From Uliginosibacterium sp. 31-16 (GTDB taxonomy: Bacteria; Pseudomonadota; Gammaproteobacteria; Burkholderiales; Rhodocyclaceae), in contig NZ_JAVALZ010000002.1 in the NCBI RefSeq assembly GCF_030730865.1, positions 372,001 to 436,000 on the forward strand: a stretch of DNA of 64,000 nucleotides, given 5' to 3'. Under the pieces are notes generated by a model. It searched no databases and was not told where the DNA came from. It was given only the letters and a program-made list of their open reading frames with translations. Made by a program: the position numbers and the translations under genes. Below, piece by piece: positions 29,075-38,708 of this stretch; within the stretch, counting starts at the first letter, position 1; every line of letters begins with the position of its first letter.

Positions 29075-29326
29075 GATCAAAACCTTTTCATGCAGAAGAA
29101 CGATGCAGACAGGCACGTCCGCATCTTCAGCAGGAAGGGTTACTCTCCCTGCCCTGCCCTGCCCTGCGCATCAGCCTAAGCGCCCTCTCCAATGCACGTC
29201 CGGAGACCCGCTCCCGGCCTTACTCTCCAGACCATCTGCCCGCAAATATCCACCGCGCGCGGATCTCCAGCACGGCATGCCGAAAACCCTTTTCAGGAGC
29301 GGCTCTACAAGCCATGGACACTCGCC
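29075..29326. other. Repeat-rich gap between truA and trpF
   Basis: The 252-bp gap has four consecutive CCCTG units (29147-29166) and several degenerate fragments of the dispersed repeats (GAAGAACGATGCAG, CTCTCCAG, AGGAGCGGCTC). A promoter for trpF is expected here, but no convincing -35/-10 pair stands out. Confidence 0.4.
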
Positions 29327-30127
29327 CTACATCCCCGCAGGCAGAAACAAGGGGGCTGCAATGCGCCCTCCATCCGGCAATCCCAAGCCGTCAGGATACT
29401 CGACACCGGCCAGATACAGCCCGTCAGGCATGAACGTCGGGGGTGACAGGCGCCTATTCCGCTGCTCCAGCAGCTCTCCCATCCATCCAGGCGGCTGCGC
29501 CCCCTTGCCAACATGGATCAGGGCTCCGACCAGATTGCGGATCATGTGGTGAAGAAAAGCATTCGCCTCGAAATCAAAAACAAACCACTCACCATGCTGC
29601 AGCACGGAAGCCACACGCAGATCACGCACCGGTGAGTTGGCCTGGCACTGTGCGGCGCGGAACGCCGAGAAATCATGCCTGCCAACCAGCAGGCGTGCAG
29701 CCTGCTGCATCACAGCGATATCCAGGGGAGCATGAAACCAGCCGACCCTGCCGTTCAGCAACGCGCTGCGTACAGGCCGATTCAGCAGCACATACCGATA
29801 GCGTCGCGACAGCGCCGAGAAGCGGGCATGAAAACGCTCATCAGTCTCACGCGCCCAGGTCACCGCTATTCCATCCGGCAAGTGTGCGTTGACACCGCGC
29901 ACCCAAGCCGTCACGGGGCGCTCAGCCCGGGTGTCAAAATGCGCCACCTGCACCGCGGCATGCACTCCGGTATCGGTACGTCCGGCACACACCACGCCAA
30001 CTTTCTCGTTCGCGATGCTGCCGATCGCTGTTTCCAGTACATCCTGCACCGTACGACCATGCGTCTGACTCTGCCACCCCTCAAAGCCGGCACCGCAATA
30101 CTCGACCCCCAAAGCGATTCTCACCAC
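29327..30127 (-). CDS. truA: tRNA pseudouridine(38-40) synthase
   Basis: A 266-residue pseudouridine synthase for the anticodon stem-loop. The catalytic aspartate is in CAGRTDTGVHA, and RRYRYVLLNRPVR and FLHHMIRNLVGAL are family motifs. The start is a GTG (30127, or the adjacent GTG at 30124) overlapping the stop of the upstream ecfT-like gene. The truA-near-fimV arrangement is conserved in this group. Confidence 0.96.
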   Translation of the reverse strand: MVRIALGVEYCGAGFEGWQSQTHGRTVQDVLETAIGSIANEKVGVVCAGRTDTGVHAAVQVAHFDTRAERPVTAWVRGVNAHLPDGIAVTWARETDERFHARFSALSRRYRYVLLNRPVRSALLNGRVGWFHAPLDIAVMQQAARLLVGRHDFSAFRAAQCQANSPVRDLRVASVLQHGEWFVFDFEANAFLHHMIRNLVGALIHVGKGAQPPGWMGELLEQRNRRLSPPTFMPDGLYLAGVEYPDGLGLPDGGRIAAPLFLPAGM

Positions 30128-30729
30128 AGCCAGTACCCGCCTGCAACCGCAATCAAGCCCAACAACGCCAGAACATCATGAATTTGCACAGCCCGTACCG
30201 GCCACGCCTCATCTTGCGGATCGGACCAATCCTGTTCCGCAACATCGAGGCAATGACGCCAGTTCAAATCGCGCTGTCCGGCGTAATCAAGAACCAGGCG
30301 CAAACGAACGGCAAACCGTTCCGGCCTGACCCCTGCCACCCGCAAGGGAGATACCAGCACATACAAGCTGCTCACCCAGTCGTCTGTCGACAGATATTTG
30401 AGCATCAGAGCCACCACTGAAACCACAGCCAGCAATCGCAAGGCGGGCTCGCGTACCGCGCTCAGGCCATCCCAGGTCGGACTGAAGACACCGATTAGCG
30501 GCAACATCAGGGTTCCGGGCGTCTGCCAAGCAAACAGGATCAGCAGCACCAGAAAGATATAGCGTAACCGCCGCACAATGCGCAGCCAGTCTCCGGTCGC
30601 CGCGCACAGAGCGCACGACACGGTCGCCACTGCCCCGGCGAGCAAGACATGGAATCCCGCTGTTTGCAGCAGGATTATCAAAAAAAAACCGGCCGTCACA
30701 TGGACGACCGGGTGGATCACTTTCAGCAT
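30121..30729 (-). CDS. EcfT/CbiQ-like membrane protein (orphan T component)
   Basis: A 202-residue membrane protein with about five hydrophobic helices and a C-terminal cytoplasmic region. The PLRVAGVRPERFAVRLRLVL segment resembles the coupling-helix Ala-Arg-Gly region of EcfT (CbiQ) transmembrane subunits of energy-coupling-factor transporters. No ATPase (EcfA) or substrate-binding S component lies next to it. It is placed between fimV (38 bp downstream of it) and truA (overlapping). It may serve a remote ECF system or a different function; the family call is moderate. Confidence 0.65.
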   Translation of the reverse strand: MLKVIHPVVHVTAGFFLIILLQTAGFHVLLAGAVATVSCALCAATGDWLRIVRRLRYIFLVLLILFAWQTPGTLMLPLIGVFSPTWDGLSAVREPALRLLAVVSVVALMLKYLSTDDWVSSLYVLVSPLRVAGVRPERFAVRLRLVLDYAGQRDLNWRHCLDVAEQDWSDPQDEAWPVRAVQIHDVLALLGLIAVAGGYWLW

Positions 30730-30767
30730 CTGCTTTCCTCAGGCAACGAAACGCTGCCGGAAGTTTT

Positions 30768-33668
30768 TCAGCCGATCCGGCCGAGCATGGTCTTGGCTTG
30801 TTCCTTCTGGAAGTCGGCACCATCCGAGATCACTTCTTCAAGCAACTCGCGTGCACCTTCCATGTCGCCCATTTCCTCATAGGCCTTGGCCAATTCGAGC
30901 TTGGTGCTGACTTCATCATTCACGTCGATATTGTCCTGGATGGGCTCAGCAGCTACCGGCGCACGCACGACGGCAGTAACAGGCTCGACAGATCCGACGG
31001 TGCGCAGATTCACATTGGACAGATCCAGCGCGGGCTTCTCTGCTTCATCACCCAGCTCAAAGTCAAAGTCCAGCAGGCTGCCTTCGAAGTTGGTCTTCTC
31101 CAGATCCACTTCCGACAAGGCATCATGGCCACCATCAGCCTCGATGCCGATATCAAAGTCGGACTCTGCGGAGTGCACGCGCTGAGGAGTATCCACACCT
31201 GCCGTGGTCACAGAGGCGACATCGTCATCAAGGCCGATATCAAACTCCAGCGGAGCTCCATCACCACCAGGCTGGGTTGCCACCGCTTCTTCCATCGACG
31301 CCAGCAGATCATCTTCTTCACGCGATTCGATCTGGGTCGGCTGATCCTCGATGGACGGAGTATCCAGATCCAGATTGAAATCCAGATTCAATGCTTCCGG
31401 CACCGGCGTAACAGGCGCCGGAGCAGATTCAACCAGAACGGGGACAGCACCTTCACCGGACGTAAATTGATTGATTTCACCCGGCACCGTCCAGGTAGAA
31501 CGAACCTGTGAGATGTTGTTGGTGCCAAAACTCACGGCAGGCGCTTCCTGTACCACCGGAATTTCCGGCACTGCAGCAGGAGCTTCAACAGGCACGGCGA
31601 TGACCGGAGCACTCTCTTCACCAGCACGGGCTGATTTGTAGAGCGGATTGTTCGGATCCAGCTTCATGCCCAGCGCAGCAGCCTTGCTCCAGTCGTCACC
31701 AACACCACCGGTCTGGGTATACAGATCAGTCGCAATATTTTCGAACTGTTTCAAGGCACGGCGCTGCGAATAGATCTCCAGCAACTTGACATATACGGCC
31801 GTGCGCGACGGATCGTTTTTCAGAGCATCCAGCAGAATTTCTTCTGCCTGGGCATCGCGGCCGTATGCCATGTAGACATCGGCTTCAGCTACCGGATCAA
31901 CCCCTTCGTCAGCATCGATCGCGGACATGCCGGACTGGCTGAAATCTGTGTGCAGCAAGCTGGTTCCGCCGGTGTCCACTGTCTGGCCACCGGCGTTACC
32001 AAAAACCGAGTTTGGGCTCACTGTCGAAGACTCAGTCATCTGTGTATTGCCTGTCCCGGCAGCCGCCTGCTTGCGACGCTGCTTGACTACGACATATCCA
32101 ACCCCGGCAGCCACAACTCCAAGCCCCAGCAGGGCCCAGATATTACTGAACAACCCCTCTTCTTCCACAGGCGGTGGAGGCGGAGCAACAACCGGTTTTG
32201 GCGGCTCGATCACCGCGCTCGCTTCAGCAACCGGAGCCGTTACAGGCGACTGCTCAGCCACAGGCGAGGCCTCCGTCACCGGAACCTGCGTTTCAACCGG
32301 CGAGCTGGCCGCAGCTGCTGCGGCCTCGGCAGCCTTTGCGGCTGCAGCGGCTTTTTCCTGCTCGAGACGCTCCTGCTCCAGGCGCTCTTTTTCAAGCCGG
32401 TCTTTTTCGAGCTGTTCCTTTTCAGCCTTGGCTTTTTCAGCCTTGCTCAGCGCAGCTCCCGCCTTATCTTTCTCGGCCTTGTCCGCACGGGACTCAGCAG
32501 CCTTTGCGGCAGCCTGGGCATCAGCAAGCCCCTTGTTCTTCAGATCAATAAGTTTCTGCAGTTCCTTGACGTTCTTTTCGAGATCAGAAACGCGGGAATT
32601 GGCTTCTTTCAGAGCCTTCTCACGCGACGCAATATCGTCCTGCAAAGCCTGCATGCGAGCCTTGCTCGCAGCATCAGTCGCCGCCGGAGCCCCGGACTTG
32701 CCCGTCTCGGCTGCAGTGACCTTCACCTTGTCGCGACTCTGCTGCGCAGGAGCAATCTTGTCTTCCACCTTCGGAGCAATCTTGCCCGAAGCGGTCTGCC
32801 CGGCACTGGCTTCCTTGGCGGGAGCCTCTGCTGCTGCAGAAGCGACGGTCTGACGGTATTGCTCGAAATTCGAGGCTTTCAAAATAATCCGGCGCGCTTC
32901 GGACTTCGGAATCTGAACCACTTCGCCAGCCTCTGGAACCTTAAGAATCCGGCCTGCACGCAAGCGATTGATATTCCCGCCGACAAAGGCATCTGAATTG
33001 GCACGATACAAAGCAGCAACCATCTGCTCCTGAGTCACCTCACCAGAATTCAGCTCAGAGGCAATCTTGGACAGGTTGTCCCCTCGCTGAACGGTGTAAT
33101 CACCCGCAGCAGCTTGCTGCGGCCTCTCCCGTTCAGCCGGAGCGGAAACAGGAGCAGACTCCGGTTTGCTCGCTGTCGCCGGAGCACTCGGGCTTACTGG
33201 TTTGGATTCGAGCCGGGACTCAATCGGACGGGACACCGGCTGCGTCGCGGCAGCAACAGGGCGGGGACCGGAAACTTCAGCCGGATCGAGCAGGAAGGTA
33301 TATTCACGCAGCAAACGGCCGCCAGCCCAGTTCAAATCGATCAGCAGATCAACAAAGGGCTCGCCAAACGGCTTGTCAGACACGATTTTGACCACCGCAC
33401 CGCCGCCACGCCGTTCAATCGACATCTTCACGCCACTCATGACGCCAAGATATTCGATATTGGCGCGCTTATAGGCCTCAGGCGAAGCCATGCGCGCCAC
33501 CATATTATCCAGTTCATCAGTTGCGGCGGTCAGTTCGACCTCGGCGCGCAATGGCTGGCCCAACGTGCTAAGCACATTGATGCGGCCAAGACCGGCGGCG
33601 CCGGCACTTCCGCAAAAAGCCAACATCATCGCTGCAACGAGGGTGGTACGAAGCATCGGAGTTTTCAT
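30768..33668 (-). CDS. fimV: FimV-type pilus/polarity hub protein
   Basis: A 966-residue inner-membrane protein. It has a signal peptide (about 1-24), the FimV N-terminal domain (about 25-125, LGRINVLSTLGQPLRAEVEL), a LysM domain (about 190-250, DYTVQRGDNLSKIA), a coiled coil (about 335-440) with an E/K/R/A-rich heptad block, one transmembrane helix (about 510-527, ALLGLGVVAAGVGYVVV), a long acidic cytoplasmic part and a C-terminal FimV/TPR helix pair (LELAKAYEEMGDMEGARELL). FimV homologues anchor polar type IV pilus and twitching machinery and bind peptidoglycan by LysM. It is found downstream of asd, as in Neisseria and Pseudomonas. Confidence 0.95.
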   Translation of the reverse strand: MKTPMLRTTLVAAMMLAFCGSAGAAGLGRINVLSTLGQPLRAEVELTAATDELDNMVARMASPEAYKRANIEYLGVMSGVKMSIERRGGGAVVKIVSDKPFGEPFVDLLIDLNWAGGRLLREYTFLLDPAEVSGPRPVAAATQPVSRPIESRLESKPVSPSAPATASKPESAPVSAPAERERPQQAAAGDYTVQRGDNLSKIASELNSGEVTQEQMVAALYRANSDAFVGGNINRLRAGRILKVPEAGEVVQIPKSEARRIILKASNFEQYRQTVASAAAEAPAKEASAGQTASGKIAPKVEDKIAPAQQSRDKVKVTAAETGKSGAPAATDAASKARMQALQDDIASREKALKEANSRVSDLEKNVKELQKLIDLKNKGLADAQAAAKAAESRADKAEKDKAGAALSKAEKAKAEKEQLEKDRLEKERLEQERLEQEKAAAAAKAAEAAAAAASSPVETQVPVTEASPVAEQSPVTAPVAEASAVIEPPKPVVAPPPPPVEEEGLFSNIWALLGLGVVAAGVGYVVVKQRRKQAAAGTGNTQMTESSTVSPNSVFGNAGGQTVDTGGTSLLHTDFSQSGMSAIDADEGVDPVAEADVYMAYGRDAQAEEILLDALKNDPSRTAVYVKLLEIYSQRRALKQFENIATDLYTQTGGVGDDWSKAAALGMKLDPNNPLYKSARAGEESAPVIAVPVEAPAAVPEIPVVQEAPAVSFGTNNISQVRSTWTVPGEINQFTSGEGAVPVLVESAPAPVTPVPEALNLDFNLDLDTPSIEDQPTQIESREEDDLLASMEEAVATQPGGDGAPLEFDIGLDDDVASVTTAGVDTPQRVHSAESDFDIGIEADGGHDALSEVDLEKTNFEGSLLDFDFELGDEAEKPALDLSNVNLRTVGSVEPVTAVVRAPVAAEPIQDNIDVNDEVSTKLELAKAYEEMGDMEGARELLEEVISDGADFQKEQAKTMLGRIG

Positions 33669-33972
33669 ATCGGTTACGCGCGGTGCATGAAGGAAGCCAC
33701 CGTCTCTTAGGGTTAGAGATGTAAGTTCAAAATAACATCAATGAGTTATCGCCGCAAGCTAACCTATTACCTGAGTATCAGCAATACAACACTGCGCAAA
33801 CCCGCGCCAAGCCGGACGGACGGGCATTTCACTACAAGCCCGCCAAGCATGCATCACAAATCCCGGATAAAACTTCGGCGGGTTGCTTCACGCAACACCG
33901 CCGACACCATTTCCCTTGCAGATCAATTTCTTAGCATGCAAGGACGTTTGTCACGCATGCATAAAATGCTTA
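33669..33972. other. Gap between asd and fimV
   Basis: About 304 bp without a gene. The half near asd holds its terminator (33866-33903, minus). The half near fimV is relatively AT-rich and must carry the fimV promoter; TTGATG (33739-33744, read on minus) is a candidate -35, but the call is weak. Confidence 0.4.
33866..33903 (-). terminator. Probable terminator of asd
   Basis: On the minus strand CGGCGG-TG-TTGC, a 5-base loop, then GCAA-C-CCGCCG form a stem with one small internal bulge, followed by AAGTTTTAT. It lies about 70 bp after the asd stop. The T-run is short, so efficiency is uncertain. Confidence 0.5.
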
Positions 33973-35097
33973 TCAAGCCTCAAGCAGGATACGCAGCATA
34001 CGCCGCAGCGGCTCGGCTGCGCCCCACAGCAACTGGTCGCCAACGGTAAAGGCGGCGAGGTATTCGCCGCCCATCGCCATCTTGTGCAGGCGACCAACGG
34101 GCACATGCAAATGGCCTGTCACGGCATTCGGCGCCAACTCGCGCTCGCTACGCTCACGCTCATTCGGGATTACCCGCACCCAGTCATTGGCGCCTGCAAG
34201 AATCTCGTAAATCTCATCGAGCGGCACATCCTGACGCAGCTTGATGGTCAGCGCCTGACTGTGGCAGCGCATCGCACCGATACGCACACACAGGCCATCG
34301 ATGGGCACCGAGCCCGCCGTACGGAAAGCCGGCTTGCCGAGAATCTTGTTGCACTCGGCGCCGCCCTTCCACTCTTCCTTGCTCTGGCCGTGCTCATACG
34401 GCACGTCGATCCAGGGAATCAGGCTGCCAGCCAGCGGCACGCCACGGAAGTTCTGCACAGGCATATCGCTCGAACGCATGGTTTCGGCGACCTTCCGATC
34501 GATTTCAAGAATCGCGGAAGCCGGATCAGCCAGCAGATCGGCCACGGACGCGTGAATCTTGCCCATCTGCGCGATCAGTTCGCGCATGTTCTGTGCCCCC
34601 GCACCGGACGCAGCCTGATAGGTCATCGAGGTCGCCCACTCGATCATGTCGTTCTGGAACAAACCACCCAAGCCCATCAGCATCAGGCTAACGGTACAGT
34701 TGCCACCGATGTAGTTCTTGACGCCCTTGGCGAGGCCGTCCTGGATCACGTTCTTGTTGACCGGATCGAGGATGATGATCGCGTCGCCCTTCATGCGCAG
34801 GCTTGAAGCCGCGTCAATCCAGTAACCATTCCAGCCGGCAGCGCGCAGTTGCGGGAAGACTTCGTTGGTATAGTCGCCGCCCTGACAGGTGATGATCACG
34901 TCCATCTTCGCCAGATCGGCGATGGACTTGGCATCCTTGAGCGGTGCACCACCACTCTCGGCGGGACCAGCACCACCCGCATTCGAGGTGGTGAAAAACA
35001 CCGGCTCGATCAGTGCGAAATCGTTTTCCTCGCGCATGCGTTGCATGAGCACCGAGCCGACCATGCCGCGCCAGCCGACAATACCAACTTTCTTCAT
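33973..35097 (-). CDS. asd: Aspartate-semialdehyde dehydrogenase
   Basis: A 374-residue NADP enzyme reducing aspartyl phosphate, at the branch to lysine/diaminopimelate, methionine and threonine. [18 protein letters not shown] carries the Rossmann motif, the catalytic cysteine is in [12 protein letters not shown], and [12 protein letters not shown] and the substrate Arg/His region ([16 protein letters not shown]) are present. AAAGG 8 bases upstream is the ribosome site. Its 5' leader contains a Thr-rich ORF and alternative hairpins (see 35121-35296). Confidence 0.98.
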   Translation of the reverse strand: MKKVGIVGWRGMVGSVLMQRMREENDFALIEPVFFTTSNAGGAGPAESGGAPLKDAKSIADLAKMDVIITCQGGDYTNEVFPQLRAAGWNGYWIDAASSLRMKGDAIIILDPVNKNVIQDGLAKGVKNYIGGNCTVSLMLMGLGGLFQNDMIEWATSMTYQAASGAGAQNMRELIAQMGKIHASVADLLADPASAILEIDRKVAETMRSSDMPVQNFRGVPLAGSLIPWIDVPYEHGQSKEEWKGGAECNKILGKPAFRTAGSVPIDGLCVRIGAMRCHSQALTIKLRQDVPLDEIYEILAGANDWVRVIPNERERSERELAPNAVTGHLHVPVGRLHKMAMGGEYLAAFTVGDQLLWGAAEPLRRMLRILLEA

Positions 35098-35120
35098 CGT
35101 GATTACCTTTTGCCTGAACT

Positions 35121-35184
35121 GCCTCCGCTCACTTTAGCCTGTCTCCGCCACCGCGGAGACATCAAGCGGCGTGACAGGGCTAAA
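35121..35184 (-). promoter_or_regulatory. Mutually exclusive hairpins in the asd leader
   Basis: In RNA order on the minus strand: segment 1 GTCTCCGC (35160-35153) pairs perfectly with segment 2 GCGGAGAC (35148-35141, 4-base loop) or, with one G-U, with segment 3 GCGGAGGC (35128-35121). A second alternative pair is TTTAGCCCTGTC (35184-35173), which includes the leader-ORF stop codon, with GACAGGCTAAA (35144-35134). A ribosome at the leader stop would block that arm; a ribosome stalled on the threonine codons would not. No U-run follows, so the switch may act on translation or Rho rather than as an intrinsic terminator. Confidence 0.5.
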
Positions 35185-35296
35185 CCGTGGTGGTTTTTTT
35201 GGTCGTAGTGGTGGTCGTGACGGCAACGGACACGCGAGCGGAAGCCTCTGCAACGCAGAATGCTTCAAGCCCGAATGTATTTTGTGTCCGTTGCAT
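35180..35296 (-). CDS. Threonine-rich leader peptide of asd (candidate attenuator)
   Basis: A 38-codon ORF between leuB and asd, starting at ATG 35296, 13 bp after the leuB stop, with a GGAA-type ribosome site. It ends VTTTTTTKKTTTV: nine threonine codons (ACG, ACC, ACC, ACT, ACG, ACC, then ACC, ACC, ACG) and two lysine codons just before TAG. Threonine and lysine are end products of the pathway that asd feeds. The codons vary synonymously, so this is not a simple DNA repeat. Layout (leader ORF, stop inside a pairing arm, alternative hairpins, then asd) is that of ribosome-mediated attenuation like thrL. Its translation is not proven. Confidence 0.6.
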   Translation of the reverse strand: MQRTQNTFGLEAFCVAEASARVSVAVTTTTTTKKTTTV

Positions 35297-35309
35297 CACG
35301 TTTCCGTTC

Positions 35310-36371
35310 TTACAGGGCTGCGATCACCGCGTCGCCCATTTCGCGCGTACCGACGCGCTTGGTGCCTTCTTCCCAGATGTCGCCGGTGCGCAGGCCAGCG
35401 GCCAGCACCTTCTTCACAGCAGCTTCGATGCGGACAGCAGCCGCTTCGTTATTGCCACTGTAACGCAGCATCATGGCCGCGGACAAGATCGTTGCCAGCG
35501 GATTGGCCACGCCCTTGCCGGCGATGTCCGGTGCAGAACCGTGACACGGCTCGTACATACCCTTGTTGTTCTGATCCAGCGAGGCAGACGGCAGCATGCC
35601 GATCGAACCGGTCAGCATCGAGGCTTCGTCGGACAGAATGTCGCCAAAAATATTGCCGGTAACCACCACGTCGAACTGTTTCGGTGCGCGCACCAGCTGC
35701 ATGGCCGCATTGTCGACCAGCATGTGGGAGAGCTCCACATCCGGGTACTCGGACGAGATCTCGATCATCACATCGCGCCACAGCTGGGTGGTTTCCAGCA
35801 CGTTCATCTTGTCGACCGAGCACAGCTTCTTGTTGCGCTTCTGAGCAGATTTGAACGCGACATGGCCAATGCGGCGGATTTCGTCTTCGTTGTAGATCAT
35901 GGTGTTGCGGCCGACGCGCTTGCCATCTTCCACGCTAATACCACGCGGCTCGCCGAAGTAGATGTCACCGGTCAGTTCGCGCACGATCAGGATATCCAGG
36001 CCAGACACCACTTCAGGCTTCAGCGAGGAAGCGTTGGCCAGTTCGGGATACAGCACGGCCGGACGCAGGTTGGCGAACAGGTTCAGATCCTTGCGGATGC
36101 CCAGCAAGCCACGCTCGGGGCGCTGCGGACGCGGCAACACGTCCCACTTCGGGCCGCCCACGGCGCCGAGCAGCACGGCGTCAGCCGCGCGTGCCAGCTT
36201 CTGGGTGGCTTCCGGATAGGGCGAACCGGTGGAATCCACAGCGCAGCCGCCCAGCTCAGCGTATTCCATTTCCATCTTCAGGCCGTCGCTCTTTAGCGCA
36301 TCCAGCACGCGCACCGCTTCGGCAATGATTTCGACACCAATGCCGTCACCCGGCAGAACACAGATTTTCAT
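35310..36371 (-). CDS. leuB: 3-isopropylmalate dehydrogenase
   Basis: A 353-residue NAD-dependent decarboxylating dehydrogenase of leucine synthesis. [19 protein letters not shown], the arginine-rich substrate helix ([24 protein letters not shown]), [11 protein letters not shown], the catalytic Tyr/Lys/Asp sites and [14 protein letters not shown] are all present. It is third in leuC-leuD-leuB, separated from leuD by a REP-like palindrome, and followed by the candidate asd leader. Confidence 0.98.
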   Translation of the reverse strand: MKICVLPGDGIGVEIIAEAVRVLDALKSDGLKMEMEYAELGGCAVDSTGSPYPEATQKLARAADAVLLGAVGGPKWDVLPRPQRPERGLLGIRKDLNLFANLRPAVLYPELANASSLKPEVVSGLDILIVRELTGDIYFGEPRGISVEDGKRVGRNTMIYNEDEIRRIGHVAFKSAQKRNKKLCSVDKMNVLETTQLWRDVMIEISSEYPDVELSHMLVDNAAMQLVRAPKQFDVVVTGNIFGDILSDEASMLTGSIGMLPSASLDQNNKGMYEPCHGSAPDIAGKGVANPLATILSAAMMLRYSGNNEAAAVRIEAAVKKVLAAGLRTGDIWEEGTKRVGTREMGDAVIAAL

Positions 36372-36397
36372 GATTGATCCAATTCTCTTTGTTTGGC

Positions 36398-36464
36398 GTC
36401 ATTCCGGCGAAGGCCGGAATCCAGAGCGTTGCGGCGGCTGGATCCCGGCCTTCGCCGGGATGAC
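36398..36464. repeat. REP-like inverted repeat inside the leu operon
   Basis: GTCATTCCGGCGAAGGCCGG (first arm 36398-36424) faces a 27-bp inverted copy at 36438-36464, with 2 mismatches across 27 bp and a 13-bp spacer. Each arm is itself palindromic (CCGGCGAAGGCCGG). This sequence type is a widespread intergenic REP/BIME-like element of proteobacteria. Lying between leuD and leuB, it would fold in the mRNA. Confidence 0.8.
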
Positions 36465-36475
36465 GGCTTGAAAAA

Positions 36476-37117
36476 TTAAGCGCCGAACAGCCAAGGTTGC
36501 GCGGCTTTGTGCTTCTCTTCAAAGGCCTTGATCTCGCCTGCGTGCTGCAGGGTCAGGCCGATGTCGTCGAGGCCATTGAGCAGGCAGTGCTTGCGGTGCT
36601 CGGTGATCTCGAACTTGAAGGAGAAGCCGCCCGGCGTGGTCACGGTCTGCGATTCCAGATCCACATCCAGCTTGTAGCCTTCAGTCGCTTCGCATTCCTT
36701 GAACAGGCGGTCGACGATTTCAGCGGAAGCCACGATCGGCAGGATCGCGTTCTTGTAGCTGTTGCTGAAGAAGATGTCGGCGAAAGACGGGGCGATCATC
36801 ACGCGGAAACCGTAATCCTCGATGGCCCAGGGCGCATGTTCGCGCGAGGAGCCGCAGCCGAAGTTGTCACGCGCCAGCAGCACTTGCGCGCCCTGATAGC
36901 GGGCCTGGTTCAGCGCGAATTCCGGACGCTTCGGGCGGTTCGTGCAGTCCATGCCCGGCTCGCCGAAATCGGCGTAGCGCCATTCGTCGAACAGGTAGGG
37001 GCCGAAGCCACTGCGCTTAATGGACTTCAGAAACTGCTTCGGGATGATCGCGTCGGTATCGACGTTAGCGCGATCGATCGGGCACACGAGGCCATTGAGA
37101 CGGGTAAAAGCTTTCAT
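36476..37117 (-). CDS. leuD: 3-isopropylmalate dehydratase small subunit
   Basis: A 213-residue swivel-domain subunit of isopropylmalate isomerase. [32 protein letters not shown] and [12 protein letters not shown]-type ([13 protein letters not shown]) motifs are conserved. It pairs with LeuC, whose stop lies 19 bp upstream; no small entericidin-type gene lies between them. Confidence 0.97.
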   Translation of the reverse strand: MKAFTRLNGLVCPIDRANVDTDAIIPKQFLKSIKRSGFGPYLFDEWRYADFGEPGMDCTNRPKRPEFALNQARYQGAQVLLARDNFGCGSSREHAPWAIEDYGFRVMIAPSFADIFFSNSYKNAILPIVASAEIVDRLFKECEATEGYKLDVDLESQTVTTPGGFSFKFEITEHRKHCLLNGLDDIGLTLQHAGEIKAFEEKHKAAQPWLFGA

Positions 37118-37135
37118 GGTTTATCTCCTCAGGCC

Positions 37136-38545
37136 TCAGTTGCGTGAATCTCGGATATCGACGAAGTGACCGGCGATCGCGGCAGCAGCGGCCATGGCCG
37201 GGCTCACCAGGTGGGTACGGCCACCGGGGCCTTGACGGCCTTCGAAGTTGCGGTTGGAGGTCGAAGCGCAACGCTCGCCCGGGCTCAGACGGTCAGCGTT
37301 CATCGCCAGACACATCGAGCAACCCGGCTCACGCCATTCGAAACCGGCTTCGATGAAGATCTTGTCCAGCCCTTCGGCTTCAGCCTGGCGCTTGACGATG
37401 CCGGAGCCCGGCACCACCAGCGCCAGCTTCACATTGCCCGCGACCTTCTTGCCCTTGGCCACGGCAGCGGCAGCGCGCATGTCTTCGATGCGGCTGTTGG
37501 TGCAGGAGCCGATGAACACCTTGTCGATCTGGATGTCGGTGATCGGCATGTCGGCTTGCAGGCCCATGTACTGCAGGGCGCGCTCGATGCCGGCACGCTT
37601 CACCGGATCGGCTTCGTTGGCCGGGTTCGGCACATTGCCGCCCACTGCCAGCACCTGCTCGGGCGAAGTGCCCCAGGTCACTTGCGGCTCGATGTCGGCA
37701 GCATTCATCTCGACCACGGCGTCGAACTTCGCACCGTCTTCGGTGTGCAGGGTCTTCCAGACTTCGACGGCCTTGTTCCACTGCTCACCCTTGGGCGCAT
37801 GCTCGCGGCCTTCGAGGTAATTGATGGTGGTGTCATCCACGCCAATGATGCCGGCGCGCGCACCGGCTTCGATGGCGAGGTTGCACACGGTCATGCGGCC
37901 TTCCATGGACAGGCCACGGATCGCCGAACCGGCGAACTCGATGCAGTAGCCCGTGCCGCCGGCGGTGCCGATCTTGCCGATGATGGCGAGCGCGATGTCC
38001 TTGGCGGTCACGCCAGCGCCAAGCGCGCCTTCGACCTTGACCAGCATGGACTTGCTCTTTTTCTGCACCAGGGTTTGCGTCGCCAGCACGTGCTCGACTT
38101 CCGAGGTGCCGATGCCGTGAGCCAGCGCGCCAAACGCGCCGTGGGTCGCGGTGTGGCTGTCGCCGCACACCACCGTCATGCCCGGCAGGGTCGCGCCGTT
38201 TTCCGGGGCGATCACGTGGATGATGCCTTGGTTCTTGTGCTTGAACGGGAAGTAGATCAGCGAACCGAATTCCTTGATGTTCGCGTCCAGCGTATCCACC
38301 TGGGTCTTGGAGATCGGGTCTTCGATGTCGCGATCCCAGTGATTGGTCGGCGTGTTGTGATCCGGCACTGCCACGATGGAGGTGTTACGCCAGGCCTTGC
38401 GGCCGGCCAGACGCAGGCCCTCGAAGGCTTGCGGGCTGGTCACTTCGTGCATCAGGTGACGGTCGATATAGAGAAGACAGGTACCGTCTTCTTCCTGACG
38501 GACAACGTGGGAATCCCACAGCTTGTCGTAGAGAGTCTTGGCCAT
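37136..38545 (-). CDS. leuC: 3-isopropylmalate dehydratase large subunit
   Basis: A 469-residue aconitase-family subunit holding a 4Fe-4S cluster. Cluster cysteines occur in [16 protein letters not shown] and [10 protein letters not shown], with [16 protein letters not shown] and the C-terminal [10 protein letters not shown] also present. It is the first gene of leuCDB. Its 163-bp upstream region, shared with a divergent HTH regulator, contains hairpins (CCGGGC/GCCCGG and GCGCTGA/TCAGCGC) but no leucine-codon leader. Confidence 0.98.
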   Translation of the reverse strand: MAKTLYDKLWDSHVVRQEEDGTCLLYIDRHLMHEVTSPQAFEGLRLAGRKAWRNTSIVAVPDHNTPTNHWDRDIEDPISKTQVDTLDANIKEFGSLIYFPFKHKNQGIIHVIAPENGATLPGMTVVCGDSHTATHGAFGALAHGIGTSEVEHVLATQTLVQKKSKSMLVKVEGALGAGVTAKDIALAIIGKIGTAGGTGYCIEFAGSAIRGLSMEGRMTVCNLAIEAGARAGIIGVDDTTINYLEGREHAPKGEQWNKAVEVWKTLHTEDGAKFDAVVEMNAADIEPQVTWGTSPEQVLAVGGNVPNPANEADPVKRAGIERALQYMGLQADMPITDIQIDKVFIGSCTNSRIEDMRAAAAVAKGKKVAGNVKLALVVPGSGIVKRQAEAEGLDKIFIEAGFEWREPGCSMCLAMNADRLSPGERCASTSNRNFEGRQGPGGRTHLVSPAMAAAAAIAGHFVDIRDSRN

Positions 38546-38664
38546 TCAAATCACTCCTTGCCTGGGCGCTGAAAACTCAGCGCGGATCTGGGTTCCGGGC
38601 GCACAGCCCGGTTTGTGACGCGGATACTAGGCTGGGTTCTATACCCGCACAAGGCAAGCACTTA

Positions 38665-38672
38665 TACTAGTA
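38665..38672. promoter_or_regulatory. TACTAGTA palindrome between leuC and HTH regulator
   Basis: An 8-bp perfect palindrome, extended imperfectly (TTATACTAGTACCAA), 37 bp before the regulator start and about 120 bp before leuC. It could be an autoregulatory operator; it is short, so chance is not excluded. Confidence 0.3.
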
Positions 38673-38708
38673 CCAACACTAACAGGATCGATCACTCAGG
38701 ATAGGCCG

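Noticed and set aside
38546-38708. Leucine leader peptide upstream of leuC
   Set aside because: The gap has two hairpins but no short ORF with a run of leucine codons.
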